Source: an uncultured Eubacteriales bacterium (GTDB taxonomy: Bacteria > Bacillota > Clostridia > Christensenellales > CAG-138). Taken from it: DNA of 41,885 nucleotides. Made by a program: the position numbers and the translations under genes. Position 1 is the first letter of the stretch. Every line of letters begins with the position of its first letter. Positions 40,226-41,885 of this stretch are shown one piece after another. Location of the stretch: the NCBI GenBank assembly GCA_900318765.1, contig ONLX01000129.1, positions 1-41,885 on the forward strand, written 5' to 3'. The notes beneath the pieces were generated by a model. The model was not told the DNA's origin and searched no databases. It saw only the letters and a program-made list of their open reading frames with translations.

Positions 40226-41152
40226 TCACGGTAACTTACAAAGCACCCAGTCCAACGTCTGGGAAGCGGTTGCCCGGTAGGTTAGCTGTCGCTTCCCGTC
40301 GAGCAATGTAGTTATCATACCTTGAATCTCGGAGGTTGTAAAGCGCTCCGATAAATTGTTTACAAGTGGTTTGCAATCCGGATTGCGCAGTTCTTTCCAC
40401 CCGATCCGAACGTGCAACGCATCCGAAAGAAGGTCGAGCCACACATCAAAGAACGCATCAACCGCCTCCGCGCTGACGCGTGTTTTCTTCCGCGTCTCCC
40501 CGGGCTCCTCCGCCTCGATCCGGGTACAGAGCGTCGCCGCTTCCGGGAGAGGACGCGTCCCGTTGCAATAGGCGCTCATGCATGCGATTGTGCCCTTTCG
40601 GAACGCGATCGCTTCCAGCTCCGACGCTTTCAGCGCTCTCCCGTAAACGCCATCCGCTCTGCGCGCGCATTGCTCTGCCGTCGCCGCATCTATGCCGCGT
40701 TCCCGAAGCCGTTTTGCAATCGCTTCCCACGGCTCGGTCTCGGCGCGAAGGATCATGCAGCGGGACAGAATGGTCGGCAAGATGCCCGACTCCACGCCCG
40801 TCAAAAGTAGCAGCGTGTCCGCCGGCGGTTCTTCCAACGTTTTCAACAGCACATTCTGTACCGCGACCGACATCTGCTGTGCATTCAACAGAACAATACA
40901 ACGCCTTCCGCGCTCAAATGCTTCGGCATTCAAGAGGCGCAGAATATCGCGCATCGGGTCAACCGCATATTCCGATGCTTCGAGATAAAACGGACAGCTG
41001 TTTAGCCGTTCCACATCGTCCGTATGCAACAGATACCTTGCCGCCGCACGCCGCACGTAATCCGACCGATCGCTCTCCGGCGGTCCGGCAAACAGAATCG
41101 CGTGCGGACATCTGCCGTCTTCAATCAATTGTAAGCGTTCATCGTCCGTCAT
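40226..41152 (-). CDS. holB: DNA polymerase III delta' subunit, reduced form
   Basis: 308 residues. LLNAQQMSVAVQNVLLKTLEEPPADTLLLLTG and the SRC motif (TILSRC) identify a clamp-loader delta' subunit. The P-loop position reads GPPESDRS and cannot bind ATP normally. The usual four-cysteine zinc module after the first helix is missing (LNSCPFYLEAS has a single Cys). ricT downstream supports the call. The ATG at 41152 has GAGGAG upstream and overlaps the previous gene by 14 bases. Confidence 0.88.
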   Translation of the reverse strand: MTDDERLQLIEDGRCPHAILFAGPPESDRSDYVRRAAARYLLHTDDVERLNSCPFYLEASEYAVDPMRDILRLLNAEAFERGRRCIVLLNAQQMSVAVQNVLLKTLEEPPADTLLLLTGVESGILPTILSRCMILRAETEPWEAIAKRLRERGIDAATAEQCARRADGVYGRALKASELEAIAFRKGTIACMSAYCNGTRPLPEAATLCTRIEAEEPGETRKKTRVSAEAVDAFFDVWLDLLSDALHVRIGWKELRNPDCKPLVNNLSERFTTSEIQGMITTLLDGKRQLTYRATASQTLDWVLCKLP

Positions 41153-41639
41153 GGATTTGCTCCTCAATGAGCTCCCGCAGCCGATCGCTGCCCGAAAGAA
41201 ACAGCGTCCGAAGCTCTCCGTCCTTCCGATATGTCACAGCAAATGTGTTTTTTCTCGAGCCGACATACGTCCGCCCTTCCGAAATCGCGTGCTCGTCGAC
41301 GCCCACCGATACGATCGCTTCGATCGGTACCGTGAACAGGTCCTTTGTTCGGTTGCCTACAACCTGCGTCACAAGAAACTGCGAATCGGATAGCGTATAA
41401 CGATAAGAAACAATCCGAAACCGATATATGAGATACCCTCCGGCTAAAAGCACCCCATAGAGCGAAAGCTGAAAAATAATTCTCAAAACGCCGAATCGGT
41501 CGGACAGATAATGCGACAGCGCGATGCATCCGATCGCCCCGAGCAAGAGCAGCACAAAAAGAGCCGCGTCGGATCGAATGATCCTGCGTTTGGGCTCGCT
41601 CAGTTCCGAATAGGGTTGTTTCAATTGCATGTCGCTCAT
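41139..41639 (-). CDS. Two-helix membrane protein with PH-like domain
   Basis: 166 residues. Two membrane helices (about 26-45 and 52-72) are followed by a cytoplasmic beta-rich domain (YRYTLSDSQFLVTQVVGNRTKDLFTVPIEAIVSVGV...TFAVTYRKDGELRTLFLSGSDRLRELIEEQI) that looks like the bacterial PH fold. Function unknown. The ATG at 41639 has no Shine-Dalgarno sequence and lies 6 bases after a -10 box; a second in-frame ATG is nine bases on. It heads the holB-ricT transcript. Confidence 0.82.
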   Translation of the reverse strand: MSDMQLKQPYSELSEPKRRIIRSDAALFVLLLLGAIGCIALSHYLSDRFGVLRIIFQLSLYGVLLAGGYLIYRFRIVSYRYTLSDSQFLVTQVVGNRTKDLFTVPIEAIVSVGVDEHAISEGRTYVGSRKNTFAVTYRKDGELRTLFLSGSDRLRELIEEQIHDGR

Positions 41640-41645
41640 GTGTTA

Positions 41646-41674
41646 ATTTTACATCAAAAAAATGGTTCCGTCAA
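41646..41674 (-). promoter_or_regulatory. Sigma-A promoter abutting the PH-like gene ATG
   Basis: Minus strand: TTGACG (41674-41669), 17 bases, TAAAAT (41651-41646), then six bases and the ATG at 41639. Confidence 0.82.
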
Positions 41675-41755
41675 TCAATCAAGCGCAATTCAGAGAATTT
41701 TTAAGAATTTAATAGATTTTCCATATTATTTCCTTATAATTTCAAATATTTGTCT

Positions 41756-41784
41756 TTGCAATTCAGCAGCGGAACGGGTAAAAT
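41756..41784 (+). promoter_or_regulatory. Promoter of tRNA-Asn
   Basis: TTGCAA at 41756-41761, 17 bases, TAAAAT at 41779-41784, 26 bases before the mature tRNA. Confidence 0.72.
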
Positions 41785-41810
41785 AAATCCCGCATCCAAA
41801 CAAAGCATAT

Positions 41811-41885
<75 letters not shown>

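Noticed and set aside
38966..40234. 422-codon open frame on the plus strand
   Set aside because: Antisense to ricT; Leu/Arg/Phe-rich with no motif and no ribosome site.

Overview
The window looks like chromosome from a spore-forming, Gram-positive anaerobe of the Bacillota, most likely class Clostridia. The evidence is Shine-Dalgarno-rich genes, consensus sigma-A promoters with 17-base spacers, a CIRCE-controlled groESL operon, the cdaA-cdaR c-di-AMP pair, a SpoIVFA/SpoIVFB-like pair, RicT next to HolB, a long-form HPF and a yybP-ykoY riboswitch. The assignment to Clostridia (perhaps a Christensenellales-like gut lineage) is inference. No phage, insertion sequence, CRISPR array or plasmid gene was seen.

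Layout: 1-9000 is a long minus-strand block. It reads from a promoter at about 8990 through a lipid kinase, a membrane-anchored propeller protein, CvpA, thioredoxin reductase, endonuclease III, Obg and YhbY, then cdaA, cdaR and an FAD-dependent dehydrogenase cut by the window edge. 9160-12525 is the plus-strand tig-clpP-clpX cluster, closed by a terminator. 12529-13798 is a flavin-reductase/SDR operon. 13836-17490 (minus) carries an acyltransferase plus ROK kinase transcript and a PadR-TraX transcript. 17490-19534 (minus) holds a small acidic protein and the SpoIVFB/SpoIVFA-like pair. 19538-23875 (minus) holds an L,D-transpeptidase, a J-domain/zinc-ribbon pair and groESL. 23999-27163 (plus) holds rpsT, then galM with a GH2 glycosidase. 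27168-29686 (minus) holds a HAD hydrolase, a CBS protein and a galactokinase-family gene. 29814-31386 (plus) holds hpf and a lipoprotein. 31402-35407 (minus) holds a nucleoside kinase, a DUF1461 membrane protein and tsaD, overlapped head to tail. 35416-36592 (plus) is a riboswitch-controlled CaCA antiporter. 36632-37239 is a divergent pair of small unknown genes. 37292-41674 (minus) holds an Ig-like surface protein and a PH-like/holB/ricT operon. A complete tRNA-Asn ends at the last base.

Most genes are housekeeping: protein folding and turnover, ribosome assembly and hibernation, tRNA modification, DNA repair and replication, and c-di-AMP signalling. The points most worth following are: (1) a Mn2+-type riboswitch with its own terminator in front of a Na+/Ca2+-exchanger-family protein, which suggests manganese export; (2) three genes whose sigma-A -10 box lies only 6-8 bases before the ATG with no Shine-Dalgarno sequence, which suggests leaderless mRNAs; (3) a perfect palindrome filling the -35/-10 spacer of a PadR-TraX operon; (4) a divergent pair of small unknown genes with mirrored CATAC(A/C)AT elements like mother-cell sporulation -10 boxes.
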